Origin: Candidatus Poseidoniaceae archaeon
GTDB lineage: Archaea > Thermoplasmatota > Poseidoniia > Poseidoniales > Poseidoniaceae
Length of the DNA stretch: 64,000 bases
Assembly (NCBI GenBank): GCA_028822845.1
Contig: JAPKCS010000002.1
Span: forward strand, 1 to 64,000
Reading direction: 5' to 3'
This document shows, piece after piece, positions 43,491 through 51,306 of the stretch (the stretch's first letter is position 1; each line of letters begins with the position of its first letter). A model generated the notes under the pieces. The model saw only the letters and a program-made list of their open reading frames with translations, ran no database searches and was not told the origin of the DNA. The position numbers and the translations under genes are program-made.

Positions 43491-44360
43491 ATGGATGATG
43501 GAACAATTATACACGTCGATTATGAACTCTACAACAATGAAACAGGTGACCTCATCGAGACCACCCGTGAAGCAGTCGCCAAGGAACATGAGGCTCATCA
43601 AGAGAGCCGGACCTACGAACCAATGGTTTGCGTCGTCGGTGGCGGGCAACTCATTCCAGGCTTCGATAAAGCCCTCGGAGAAGCAAAGAAAGGAAAGGAA
43701 ACTGAAATCGTCATCGAACCAGCAGAAGCTTACGGTGAAAAGGACATTTCTCAAATTGAAACCATCAGCATCGACAAATTGATGCGTGCTGTGCAGGATC
43801 CAAACGCTCTCTACATCGGTGCTCCAGTCACCATCGGTAACCGCCAAGGCTACCTTTCGTACCTCGCTGCTGGCCGTGCCCGCATCGACTACAATCACCC
43901 AATGGCTGGAAAGTCCCTCAAGTATTCATTCAACGTCGTTGATGTTGTTGAAGGAAAGGAAGACCAAGTGGTCGCTCTCCTCCAAGCAAACACCGGCCAC
44001 AGTGGTTTCGAAGTCAGTTTCGATGGCGAAGATTTGCTCATCGTACTTCCTCAAACAATGCTGTTCGATACCAACGCCGCTATGCTCAAATTCCGTTTGG
44101 TCACAACCATTCGGGACGCAGTCGAATGCGGAAAAGTCTCGTTCATTGAAGTCCACGAACCTCGTGGATTCGGTGTTGAAGAAGACGACCACGACCACGA
44201 CCACGATCACGACCATGACCACGACCATGGACACGATCACGGTGAAGACCTTTCATCCCTTTCAGTTGCTCAACTCAAGGAACGCTGCAAAGCTGCCGGC
44301 CTCCCAGTCGGTGGCAAGAAAGCAGACCTCGTTGCTCGACTTTCTCAAGAAGAAGAGTGA
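43491..44360 (+). CDS. FKBP/SlyD-type peptidyl-prolyl isomerase with His-rich linker and SAP domain
   Basis: 289 residues. The N-terminal FKBP domain (VDYELYNNETGDLIETT, LIPGFDKALGEAKKG, EPAEAYGEKD) has the IF-type insert of SlyD-like chaperones, then a domain of about 80 residues often found C-terminal to archaeal FKBPs. A linker of alternating Asp-His pairs, able to bind metal ions, leads to a C-terminal SAP motif (SVAQLKERCKAAGLPVGGKKADLV), normally a DNA-binding helix-turn-helix-like element. The ATG at 43491 has GGGAGG upstream; the ORF-track start would overlap ccmF by 74 bp. Confidence 0.88.
   Translation: MDDGTIIHVDYELYNNETGDLIETTREAVAKEHEAHQESRTYEPMVCVVGGGQLIPGFDKALGEAKKGKETEIVIEPAEAYGEKDISQIETISIDKLMRAVQDPNALYIGAPVTIGNRQGYLSYLAAGRARIDYNHPMAGKSLKYSFNVVDVVEGKEDQVVALLQANTGHSGFEVSFDGEDLLIVLPQTMLFDTNAAMLKFRLVTTIRDAVECGKVSFIEVHEPRGFGVEEDDHDHDHDHDHDHDHGHDHGEDLSSLSVAQLKERCKAAGLPVGGKKADLVARLSQEEE
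44187..44241 (+). repeat. GACCAC hexamer tract encoding Asp-His repeat
   Basis: About nine imperfect GACCAC/GATCAC/GACCAT units in frame with the FKBP gene. Low-complexity coding sequence; length changes by slippage are possible. Confidence 0.8.
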
Positions 44361-44442
44361 ACTCGTGGGCCGCCTGGCCTACTTTCACCCTGATTCCCAA
44401 AGAACATTGAGGATGATCCATACCCTAGGTTGAGGCACAAAC

Positions 44443-45828
44443 ATGTCAAGCACAGCACTCAATGACCACTTGGAAAGCGCCGATGCTGCTTTGCCTGATT
44501 CAGCATATTCCGGTGCTGAGAAAATAGCCATTTGGGCCGTCCTTGTGTTGATTGCCACCATTGTCACTGGACTTGTTCTGGCCAATGAAGCAGTTTGGGA
44601 TGAAGGTCTGAAACCCATTGTATGGGATCCAATTGTCAAAGACGCCGGCGTTGCAGGTGATGCCGGCTATTCGCCTCAGAACACTGCCATTTACACCGGT
44701 TCGATGCTTGTCTGCGTCGTGATTCTTCAAGCGTTGTTCCGTCGCGTCGGGGTCCCTTGTGACGACCGTATGACTGTGGCGCTCGTCGCCTGGGTTTGCC
44801 TCGCTCCCGTCCTTCGTGTTCTCGAAGATGCAGATTTCTTTACCAGTGAAATGGATGTCTTATTCATCTCACCACTGATTCATCTTCACCTTGCAGCATG
44901 GCTCATTTTCATCGCTGTCCTCTCGCAGTGGATCGCCGGTCAGTGGGATGGGGCAACAACCGACCGTGAAGAAAACAAGATCAGGGTTGCCTTGCTTCCG
45001 ATCCTCATGATCACCTTGCTCTTCCACTGGGGTTTTCTGTATCTACCCGCTTACATCGGGCATGAAGGCATCGGTTTCTTTTGGATTCTGTTAGGATCGG
45101 TGGCCTCATTTGTGGTGCTGATTGCGGTTCTACTGAAGACTCGAAACTGGCCTGCAATGACCCGTGGTATGCTTTCATTTGGCTCGGCTGCTGTCGTACT
45201 TGGACTTGGCCATTGGGCGCAATTCCTCGCAACACCATGGGCTCAGGAAAGTTCCCGAGTCCTCGAAACCACTCCAATCTGGCCTTTGTTCATCGTCTTA
45301 GGTTTGCCCGCATTGGTTTGCTTCGTTCTCTATACCTTCGGCATCGAAGATCTGAGGCAATTGAAACTCTGCGGCTATGATGCCGGAGTTTTGCCAGAGG
45401 GGGTGCGTCTAACCACGTGGGAAGACGCAGGGGACCTTGTGAAGACTCACCCAGTGTCCTTGCTTTCACGGAAGGGTCTGCTGGCAACACCTATGGTTTT
45501 GGCCATGGTGTTCGGTCAACTCTGCGATGGATTTGCTACGATGGTTGGCATCGATTCATTTGGTTACGGTGAAAAGCATCCCGTAAGCAACGAAGTGATT
45601 CAACTCGGTGGGCGCATCAATGATTCAGTGGGGATCGAATACGGAGAGGGTGCTTGGTTCTTCACGTTGGTAAAAATCGCCTTGATTGGTGCAATCGTTT
45701 GGCTCTTTGCAGAGATGCGGGTCGAGCAACGTCAACGCCATCTTCGCCTTCTGATCGTATTGGCTGTCCTTATTGTCGGTCTTGCACCAGGCTTACGGGA
45801 CATTGGACGATTGACCCTTGGCGTTTGA
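44443..45828 (+). CDS. DUF63-family integral membrane protein
   Basis: 461 residues with about ten hydrophobic helices. The archaeal DUF63 pattern is visible: GYSPQNTAIYTGSMLVCVV, then the conserved LAPVLRVLEDADFF segment and LFISPLIHLHLAAWLI. The function of DUF63 proteins is unknown. The second half repeats similar segments (HPVSNEVIQLGG), consistent with an internal duplication. It is transcribed in the same direction as the FKBP gene and the carboxylase cluster, with 82 and 68 bp spacers. Confidence 0.82.
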   Translation: MSSTALNDHLESADAALPDSAYSGAEKIAIWAVLVLIATIVTGLVLANEAVWDEGLKPIVWDPIVKDAGVAGDAGYSPQNTAIYTGSMLVCVVILQALFRRVGVPCDDRMTVALVAWVCLAPVLRVLEDADFFTSEMDVLFISPLIHLHLAAWLIFIAVLSQWIAGQWDGATTDREENKIRVALLPILMITLLFHWGFLYLPAYIGHEGIGFFWILLGSVASFVVLIAVLLKTRNWPAMTRGMLSFGSAAVVLGLGHWAQFLATPWAQESSRVLETTPIWPLFIVLGLPALVCFVLYTFGIEDLRQLKLCGYDAGVLPEGVRLTTWEDAGDLVKTHPVSLLSRKGLLATPMVLAMVFGQLCDGFATMVGIDSFGYGEKHPVSNEVIQLGGRINDSVGIEYGEGAWFFTLVKIALIGAIVWLFAEMRVEQRQRHLRLLIVLAVLIVGLAPGLRDIGRLTLGV

Positions 45829-45896
45829 TGCCGACGACGCCTCAGTTGTAATAGGGTTAAATGTCGCCCCTGCCTGCCTTCAAACGAGGGGTGGAA

Positions 45897-47507
45897 ATGG
45901 ACCGATTACCAACACGAGTCAATCGAGCCGACCCCGACTTTGCTGAGCGCAAGTCATTCAACGCTCAACTGATCGATACACTCCGTGAAAGATTGAACGT
46001 CGCTTCCATGGGTGGCGGCGGTAAATACGTCGACCGTCATCGCAGTCGAGGGAAGCTTCTGGCCCGTGAGCGAATCGAACACATCATCGACCCGGGAACG
46101 GCCTTTTTGGAATTATCTCCATTGGCTGCTTTTGAATTGTATGACGGTCGAGCACACTCTGCTGGCATCGTCACGGGTGTAGGAATGGTCCACGGCCGAG
46201 AATGCCTCTTTGTCGCCAACGATGCGACCGTCAAGGGCGGTTCATACTATCCGATGACCGTGAAAAAGCATATTCGGGCTCAAACCGTTGCCCATGAGAA
46301 CAACCTTCCATGCATCTACCTCGTTGATTCAGGTGGAGCGTTTCTGCCAATGCAGGATGAGGTGTTTCCCGACATTGGCCATTTCGGTAGGATTTTCCGC
46401 AACCAAGCACGAATGTCTGGTGATAAAATTCCACAGATCGCTGCCGTCCTTGGCTCATGCACTGCTGGTGGAGCATATGTTCCTGCAATGTCGGATGAAT
46501 CGATCATTGTCAAGGGCAATGGAACCATTTTCTTAGCGGGGCCTCCTTTGGTCAAAGCCGCTACCGGAGAGGAAGTGAGCGCAGAAGAACTCGGAGGTGC
46601 CGAAGTTCACACCGTTCAATCAGGCGTTGCTGATCATTTTGCAGAAGATGAAGCCGAAGCGTTGCGCATGGTACGGAATGTTGTCGAAAACATCGGTCCA
46701 CGGACACTTGCCCCTGCTGCCAGCGCCCCTGTCGAAGCACCAGCCCATGAGGTCGAAGACCTTCTTGGCCTGATTCCAAGCGATAACCGAACACCCGTGG
46801 ACATAAAGGAAATCATCGGCCGAATCGTCGACGGTTCACGGTTCCATGAATTCAAAGCCCGGTATGGTACAACACTGGTGTGCGGCTTCGCTCACATCCA
46901 CGGGCACAAGGTCGGTGTTGTCGCCAACAACGGCATTTTGTTTTCAGAATCCTCTCTCAAGGGCGCACACTTCGTCGAATTGTGCGGCCAGCGTGGCATT
47001 CCCCTCGTGTTCTTGCAGAACATCACCGGATTCATGGTCGGGAAGGCGTATGAGGCAGGAGGCATCGCTAAAGATGGTGCAAAACTTGTCACTGCGGTTT
47101 CCTGTGTCAACGTCCCAAAGTTCACTGTGATCATTGGTGGGTCCCATGGGGCTGGCAACTACGGCATGTGCGGTAGGGCGTTTGATCCTCGGTTCTTGTT
47201 CATGTGGCCAAACAGCCGAATCTCTGTCATGGGGGGTCCCCAAGCAGCCGATGTTCTCACCACGGTCAAGCAAGACCAACGCGCTAGAGAAGGCCTCGAA
47301 CCCATGATGGGTGAAGAACTCGAGTCGTTCCGTGCCCCAATTCTTGAGCAGTACGAAACTGAAGGAAGCCCATACTATTCCACAGCACGCCTTTGGGACG
47401 ATGGCATCATCGATCCAAGAGACACCAGGGATGTGCTTGGCTTGTGCATTGCAGCCGCCCGAAATGCACCTTTGCCAAACGACCGATTCGGCGTTTTCCG
47501 TATGTGA
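45897..47507 (+). CDS. mccB: Acyl-CoA carboxylase carboxyltransferase subunit, methylcrotonyl-CoA carboxylase beta type
   Basis: 536 residues with both crotonase-fold halves of the carboxyltransferase. Its best fit is the MCC beta family: [58 protein letters not shown] and [15 protein letters not shown]. It moves CO2 from biotin to 3-methylcrotonyl-CoA in leucine breakdown; the neighbouring hydratase and biotin carboxylase support this over propionyl-CoA. The ATG at 45897 has GAGGGGTGG just upstream, so it is preferred to 45861. Confidence 0.9.
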   Translation: MDRLPTRVNRADPDFAERKSFNAQLIDTLRERLNVASMGGGGKYVDRHRSRGKLLARERIEHIIDPGTAFLELSPLAAFELYDGRAHSAGIVTGVGMVHGRECLFVANDATVKGGSYYPMTVKKHIRAQTVAHENNLPCIYLVDSGGAFLPMQDEVFPDIGHFGRIFRNQARMSGDKIPQIAAVLGSCTAGGAYVPAMSDESIIVKGNGTIFLAGPPLVKAATGEEVSAEELGGAEVHTVQSGVADHFAEDEAEALRMVRNVVENIGPRTLAPAASAPVEAPAHEVEDLLGLIPSDNRTPVDIKEIIGRIVDGSRFHEFKARYGTTLVCGFAHIHGHKVGVVANNGILFSESSLKGAHFVELCGQRGIPLVFLQNITGFMVGKAYEAGGIAKDGAKLVTAVSCVNVPKFTVIIGGSHGAGNYGMCGRAFDPRFLFMWPNSRISVMGGPQAADVLTTVKQDQRAREGLEPMMGEELESFRAPILEQYETEGSPYYSTARLWDDGIIDPRDTRDVLGLCIAAARNAPLPNDRFGVFRM

Positions 47508-47514
47508 TGAACGC

Positions 47515-47546
47515 TAATTGAAAAATCAAAAAAGCAATTGGAGAAT
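47515..47546 (+). repeat. Dispersed paired-CAATTG repeat, copy 6 (intergenic, supplies an SD)
   Basis: TAATTGAAAAATCAAA, then GCAATTGGAGAAT; block spacing is 20 bp. It fills the 44-bp gap between the carboxylase and hydratase genes, and its 3' end (TTGGAGAA) provides the only SD-like site for the hydratase ATG at 47552. Confidence 0.6.
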
Positions 47547-47551
47547 TTACG

Positions 47552-48409
47552 ATGATAACCATGGAAAACCCTCCCGCAACTGAACTGGTGACCATGACCA
47601 TTGATGGGTCCCGCGCCAACCTTTTGCTCAACCGAGAGGGGAAATTCAACGCCCTCAATGTTCAACTCATCACCGAGTTGTGCGACCTTTTGGATTGGAC
47701 GGCAGCCCGGAGTTCCGGAGCGCTTGATTCGCTGAACGATGTCAACGGCACCCCCTACCTCCGCACGCTTGTTGTCTCCGGGGCGGGCCGACATTTCTGT
47801 GCAGGTGCGGACATCAACATGATGCGCGATGCTGGTGCGAACACTCCTGAAGAAAACCGAGCGGACTCAAAACGGTTGGATCGTCTGTTCAACAGCCTCT
47901 GGTCCCACCCGTGTTTCACCGTTGGCGCCATCCAAGGCGTTGCCCTGGGTGGTGGCGCTGGATTGGTGGCTTGTATGGACCATGTCATTGCAACGAAAAA
48001 CGTCAAACTTGCCCTTTCGGAGGGGAAACTCGGTATTCTTCCTGCTGTGATTGGCCCCTATGTTTACCGCCGTCTCGGTTCCGCCTGCTTCCGTCGTCTT
48101 GCCATGCAAGCGAGCAAGATTGGTTCCGAAGAAGCTCTCCGAACCGGGTTCATCGAACACGTCGTAGAATCCGTCGACGATCTCGAAGGTGCGGTCCAAA
48201 CCCTTCTGGATGAAGTGCTCACCACAGGGCCTAGCGCCGTGACCTTGGCCAAAGAATTGACCCTCAATTTTGATCGCTGGAGCAGTTCAGATGAAGCTCT
48301 GCGAGACTGGACCCTTGATTTTACCAGCAAGATGCGTGGTTCCAATGAAGGGCAAGAAGGCTTGTCTTCTTTCCTTGAGAAGCGTTCAGCCAACTGGAAA
48401 CCCGAATGA
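47552..48409 (+). CDS. liuC: Enoyl-CoA hydratase/isomerase family, probable methylglutaconyl-CoA hydratase
   Basis: 285 residues, crotonase fold. The oxyanion-hole segments are present: GRHFCAGADINMM and AIQGVALGGGAGLVACMDHVIA, in parts. KLALSEGKLGILPAVIGPYV carries a Glu in the position used for catalysis and is typical of the methylglutaconyl-CoA hydratase subgroup. Its place between the carboxyltransferase and biotin carboxylase genes, as in bacterial liu operons, supports the next step of leucine catabolism. An insert at residues 50-65 (ARSSGALDSLNDVNG) is longer than usual. GGAG 8 bases upstream of the ATG comes from the dispersed repeat. Confidence 0.87.
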   Translation: MITMENPPATELVTMTIDGSRANLLLNREGKFNALNVQLITELCDLLDWTAARSSGALDSLNDVNGTPYLRTLVVSGAGRHFCAGADINMMRDAGANTPEENRADSKRLDRLFNSLWSHPCFTVGAIQGVALGGGAGLVACMDHVIATKNVKLALSEGKLGILPAVIGPYVYRRLGSACFRRLAMQASKIGSEEALRTGFIEHVVESVDDLEGAVQTLLDEVLTTGPSAVTLAKELTLNFDRWSSSDEALRDWTLDFTSKMRGSNEGQEGLSSFLEKRSANWKPE

Positions 48410-48421
48410 GGAGTTGATTCA

Positions 48422-49927
48422 ATGGTCAGCAAGGTCTTGGTTGCAAACCGAGGGGAAATCGCATGTCGAATTCTCCGAGCATGCAACGAGGCAGGGCTCG
48501 CCAGCGTTGCCATTTATGCAGCGAATGATGCTGATTCGATGTTCCTTGAACTCGCCGACCAAGCGGTCCTGCTCGAAGGTGAAACGATTGGGGAGACCTA
48601 CCTCGACCAACAGCAAATCTTAGCCATCGCCAAGGCCACAGGGGCAGATGCAATTCATCCAGGGTTCGGTTTCCTTTCAGAACGAGCAGACTTCGCTCGA
48701 GCTGTTGGTGAAGCCGGCCTGCAATGGGTCGGACCAAGCCCCGAAGCAATTGAGCAAATGGGCGACAAGATGACCGCTCGCATCACGATGAGGGCTGCAG
48801 GTGTCCCCGTGATCCCTGGAGAAGAAATTGAACAGGAAGAAGAAGCAGAAGCGCTGGCCGCAATCGAGTCTGCTTCCCATCGTGTTGGCTACCCCTTGCT
48901 CCTCAAGGCCTCTTCGGGTGGCGGGGGTAAAGGCATGCGTGCCGTACATTCACCTGAGGATTTGATTGAATCCGCCAAAGGTGCGCGTCGTGAAGCAATC
49001 GCAGCATTTGGCGATGGACGCGTTTACATCGAACGTCTGCTCACAGGATCAAAGCATGTAGAAATTCAAGTTCTTGCCGACCGTCATGGTCGCACCGTCC
49101 ATCTTGGCGAGCGTGAATGCAGTGTGCAACGGCGCCATCAGAAGGTGTTCGAAGAAGCGCCCTGCGCCACGATGACTCCAGACCTTCGTGAGGCGATGGG
49201 TCAAGCAGCTGTTGCGGCAGCAGAAGCCGTCAATTACGAAGGTGCGGGTACAGTGGAGTTTTTGCTTGCATCCACGGGCGAGTTTTTCTTTTTGGAAATG
49301 AACACACGAATCCAAGTTGAACACCCTGTGACCGAACTCGTTACCGGCGTTGATTTGGTCAGAGAGCAACTTCGAATCGCTGCTGGTGAACCCATGTCGT
49401 GTGGCCCGCTGATGATGCGTGGTCATGCGATTGAAGTCCGTCTCTATGCCGAAGACCCGGAAAATAATTTCCTACCTGCCATTGGTCCTTTAGCGGTGTT
49501 CCGCCCTCCTGAAGGTCCAGGTGTTCGTCTTGACACCGGCGTGCGTGAGGGTGATTCAGTCACCCCAAATTACGATCCAATGTTGGCGAAATTGATTGTC
49601 TGGGCGCCTTCAAGAGCAGAAGCGCTCCAACGCATGCGTCGAGCATTGGATGAGTTTGTTGTTCTTGGAACAACCACAAACATCCGATTCCTACGTGAAC
49701 TCTGTGATGAACCAGAAGTTGTTACTGGTCAAACCGACACCACCACAATCGACCGTTTGTGGCCCGATGGGTGGCATCCATCCGTGCCTCGTTCAATTGA
49801 AGATGCAGCCTTGATGAGCGCAGCCGTTGGTGAAAGCGCTGGCCTCCATCGAACAGTATCTGTCGTGGCTGGAAGTTCCTCTGGTCCAGTGAGTCCCTTT
49901 GCCACCCTTCACCGGAGGTTTCCGTGA
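48422..49927 (+). CDS. mccA: Biotin carboxylase subunit of acyl-CoA carboxylase (MccA N-terminal part)
   Basis: 501 residues. ATP-grasp enzyme that carboxylates biotin. Motifs: KVLVANRGEIACRILRA at the start, HPGFGFLSE, the Gly-rich ATP loop SSGGGGKGMR, the LGERECSVQRRHQKVFEEAP region and NTRIQVEHPVTE. It contains only the biotin carboxylase and its C-terminal cap; the remaining parts of a normal ~650-residue MccA are on the next ORF. An AGGAG site precedes the start, and the stop overlaps the next ATG as TGATG, so the two parts are coupled. Confidence 0.93.
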   Translation: MVSKVLVANRGEIACRILRACNEAGLASVAIYAANDADSMFLELADQAVLLEGETIGETYLDQQQILAIAKATGADAIHPGFGFLSERADFARAVGEAGLQWVGPSPEAIEQMGDKMTARITMRAAGVPVIPGEEIEQEEEAEALAAIESASHRVGYPLLLKASSGGGGKGMRAVHSPEDLIESAKGARREAIAAFGDGRVYIERLLTGSKHVEIQVLADRHGRTVHLGERECSVQRRHQKVFEEAPCATMTPDLREAMGQAAVAAAEAVNYEGAGTVEFLLASTGEFFFLEMNTRIQVEHPVTELVTGVDLVREQLRIAAGEPMSCGPLMMRGHAIEVRLYAEDPENNFLPAIGPLAVFRPPEGPGVRLDTGVREGDSVTPNYDPMLAKLIVWAPSRAEALQRMRRALDEFVVLGTTTNIRFLRELCDEPEVVTGQTDTTTIDRLWPDGWHPSVPRSIEDAALMSAAVGESAGLHRTVSVVAGSSSGPVSPFATLHRRFP

Positions 49928-50391
49928 TGCATCACCAATTCAGAAGTCCGGAGGGACCAATTGAGGTGACCGTGGCGAAGCAAGGAGAATCTTGGTACCT
50001 TGGTTCGCTTGAAGCAACGCCCATGCCAGACGGGCGTCTTCGTATCCTCAATGATGACGGGACGGTCATGTTTGCCCACCTCGTCAAAGTTGGCGATGTG
50101 TGGTGGGTTCACGTCGACGGTCATACGTTCAAGTTGGAACGGGTTGAACCAGGAGCTTCTGATACCGATGATGGCGGGGGCTTGACTGCTCCAATGCCTG
50201 GAAAGGTTTTGCAAGTGCTTGTGGATGTTGGACAAACGGTGTCATCTGGGACCACGCTCATGGTTCTTGAAGCGATGAAGATGGAACACCGAATCGTCGC
50301 AGCCAGCGATGGAACCGTCACTGCAGTTCACTTCGGTGCAGGTGATCAAGTCGAACAAGGCGTTGCCCTATTGGCGCTCGAAGAATCATGA
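49927..50391 (+). CDS. Biotin carboxyl carrier part of acyl-CoA carboxylase (split MccA C-terminus)
   Basis: 154 residues. The first ~75 resemble the linker/BT-like region of methylcrotonyl-CoA carboxylase alpha (WWVHVDGHTFKLERVEP). The last ~75 are a biotinyl domain with the target lysine in VLEAMKMEH and the front GLTAPMPGKVLQVLVDVGQ. The upstream GTG at 49924 opens the track ORF; the ATG at 49927 in the TGATG overlap is preferred. Its stop overlaps the stop of the convergent GGCT-like gene by 6 bp. Confidence 0.92.
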   Translation: MHHQFRSPEGPIEVTVAKQGESWYLGSLEATPMPDGRLRILNDDGTVMFAHLVKVGDVWWVHVDGHTFKLERVEPGASDTDDGGGLTAPMPGKVLQVLVDVGQTVSSGTTLMVLEAMKMEHRIVAASDGTVTAVHFGAGDQVEQGVALLALEES

Positions 50392-51267
50392 GTTGGCTGT
50401 TCGCCAATCGCCTGAGGCAATGACGACAGCGTCGTCCATGGTGCCGCTGTAAATGTAGGTCCACGCCCAAACCTTTTCGCCATCAACTTCGATTTCCATT
50501 AGTGTGCGTTGGAACAATGAATCAGCGGAATCAAATCCATAGAAGCCTTCGACGCGGTCAAGCGATTGAAGGCCGAGAAATACATTGCTCAGTTCGTGCA
50601 CTTCACCCAACACCCGTCCTTTGGGTTGTGTTAGCATGCCAGGGTAAGCACCCAGGTGATACAGTGTACCGGGAGCATCTGCCTTCCGATGGCCTTTGGT
50701 GGTGTGTTGAACTAATGTTTCGTAACGAACTTCATCTTGCATCAATGTGCCATAGACAAAGAGATGCTTTACGGGATAAGAATAGTCTAAGTTTTCAATT
50801 GCGTTTTTTAAATCTTCAATTGGAAGTTTTCTTTTATTCAGTCCGCCCTCAATAAGGCTGACATAATACGAAGTGGGGGGCACATACTCGCCTTGTTTGG
50901 CAGGTTGAAGTCGATAGGTGATGGCTTCAATTGATGACCCATCAGGCAAAAGGACGTTCACAGATGTTCTTCGGTAGGTGTTCGGATGGCCTTCCTTACG
51001 ATCCATGTTGGCAATTGCCTTCTCAGTCAAAGAAAACAGAACACCAGGGACCGCATGACCGCATCCAGCAGGGACCACATCTGCAGCCCCGCCTTCCCTT
51101 CGGAACGACCGATAGTGAAATTTCAATCGATGATCGGGCAACCAGCACGGTCCAAGTTCGACAACGCCGGACGGATCAACGCCTTTTTCCTCACACCAGA
51201 TGTTCCAATCATCGATGTCAAGGTTGGAGCCGTATCCAAAATACAGGGTCAAGTTATCTTCCGCCAT
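50386..51267 (-). CDS. Tandem gamma-glutamylcyclotransferase-fold protein
   Basis: 293 residues made of two GGCT/AIG2-like domains: the first starts with LYFGYGSNLD, the second with LFVYGTLMQDE (about residue 170). Both YGxx motifs of the fold are intact. In the first domain MDRKEGHPNTYRR and in the second LDRVEGFYGFD carry the expected acidic residue. Substrate unknown (gamma-glutamyl-amines or similar). The linker between the domains (LPIEDLKNAIENLD) is encoded by a dispersed CAATTG repeat. The ATG at 51267 is used; the track start is TTG one codon earlier. Confidence 0.8.
   Translation of the reverse strand: MAEDNLTLYFGYGSNLDIDDWNIWCEEKGVDPSGVVELGPCWLPDHRLKFHYRSFRREGGAADVVPAGCGHAVPGVLFSLTEKAIANMDRKEGHPNTYRRTSVNVLLPDGSSIEAITYRLQPAKQGEYVPPTSYYVSLIEGGLNKRKLPIEDLKNAIENLDYSYPVKHLFVYGTLMQDEVRYETLVQHTTKGHRKADAPGTLYHLGAYPGMLTQPKGRVLGEVHELSNVFLGLQSLDRVEGFYGFDSADSLFQRTLMEIEVDGEKVWAWTYIYSGTMDDAVVIASGDWRTANS
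50789..50822 (-). repeat. Dispersed paired-CAATTG repeat, copy 7 (inside GGCT linker)
   Basis: On the coding strand: CAATTGAAGATTTAAAA, then GCAATTGAAAACTT; block spacing is 21 bp. It encodes the interdomain linker, again a position tolerant of extra sequence. Confidence 0.55.
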
Positions 51268-51306
51268 CAAAGTTAGAAGCCCTCAACGGTATATCAAACC
51301 GTTCGC

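Noticed and set aside
43751-43782. Two AAATTGA blocks inside the FKBP gene
   Set aside because: The spacing and core do not match the repeat; the codons encode the conserved domain normally.
43926-44240. 104-aa minus-strand ORF rich in valine opposite the His tract
   Set aside because: Its MVVVMVVIVVVV run is just the complement of GACCAC repeats.
44187-44241. Tandem hexamer tract that could be mistaken for a CRISPR or VNTR
   Set aside because: It is in-frame Asp-His low-complexity coding sequence with no spacers.
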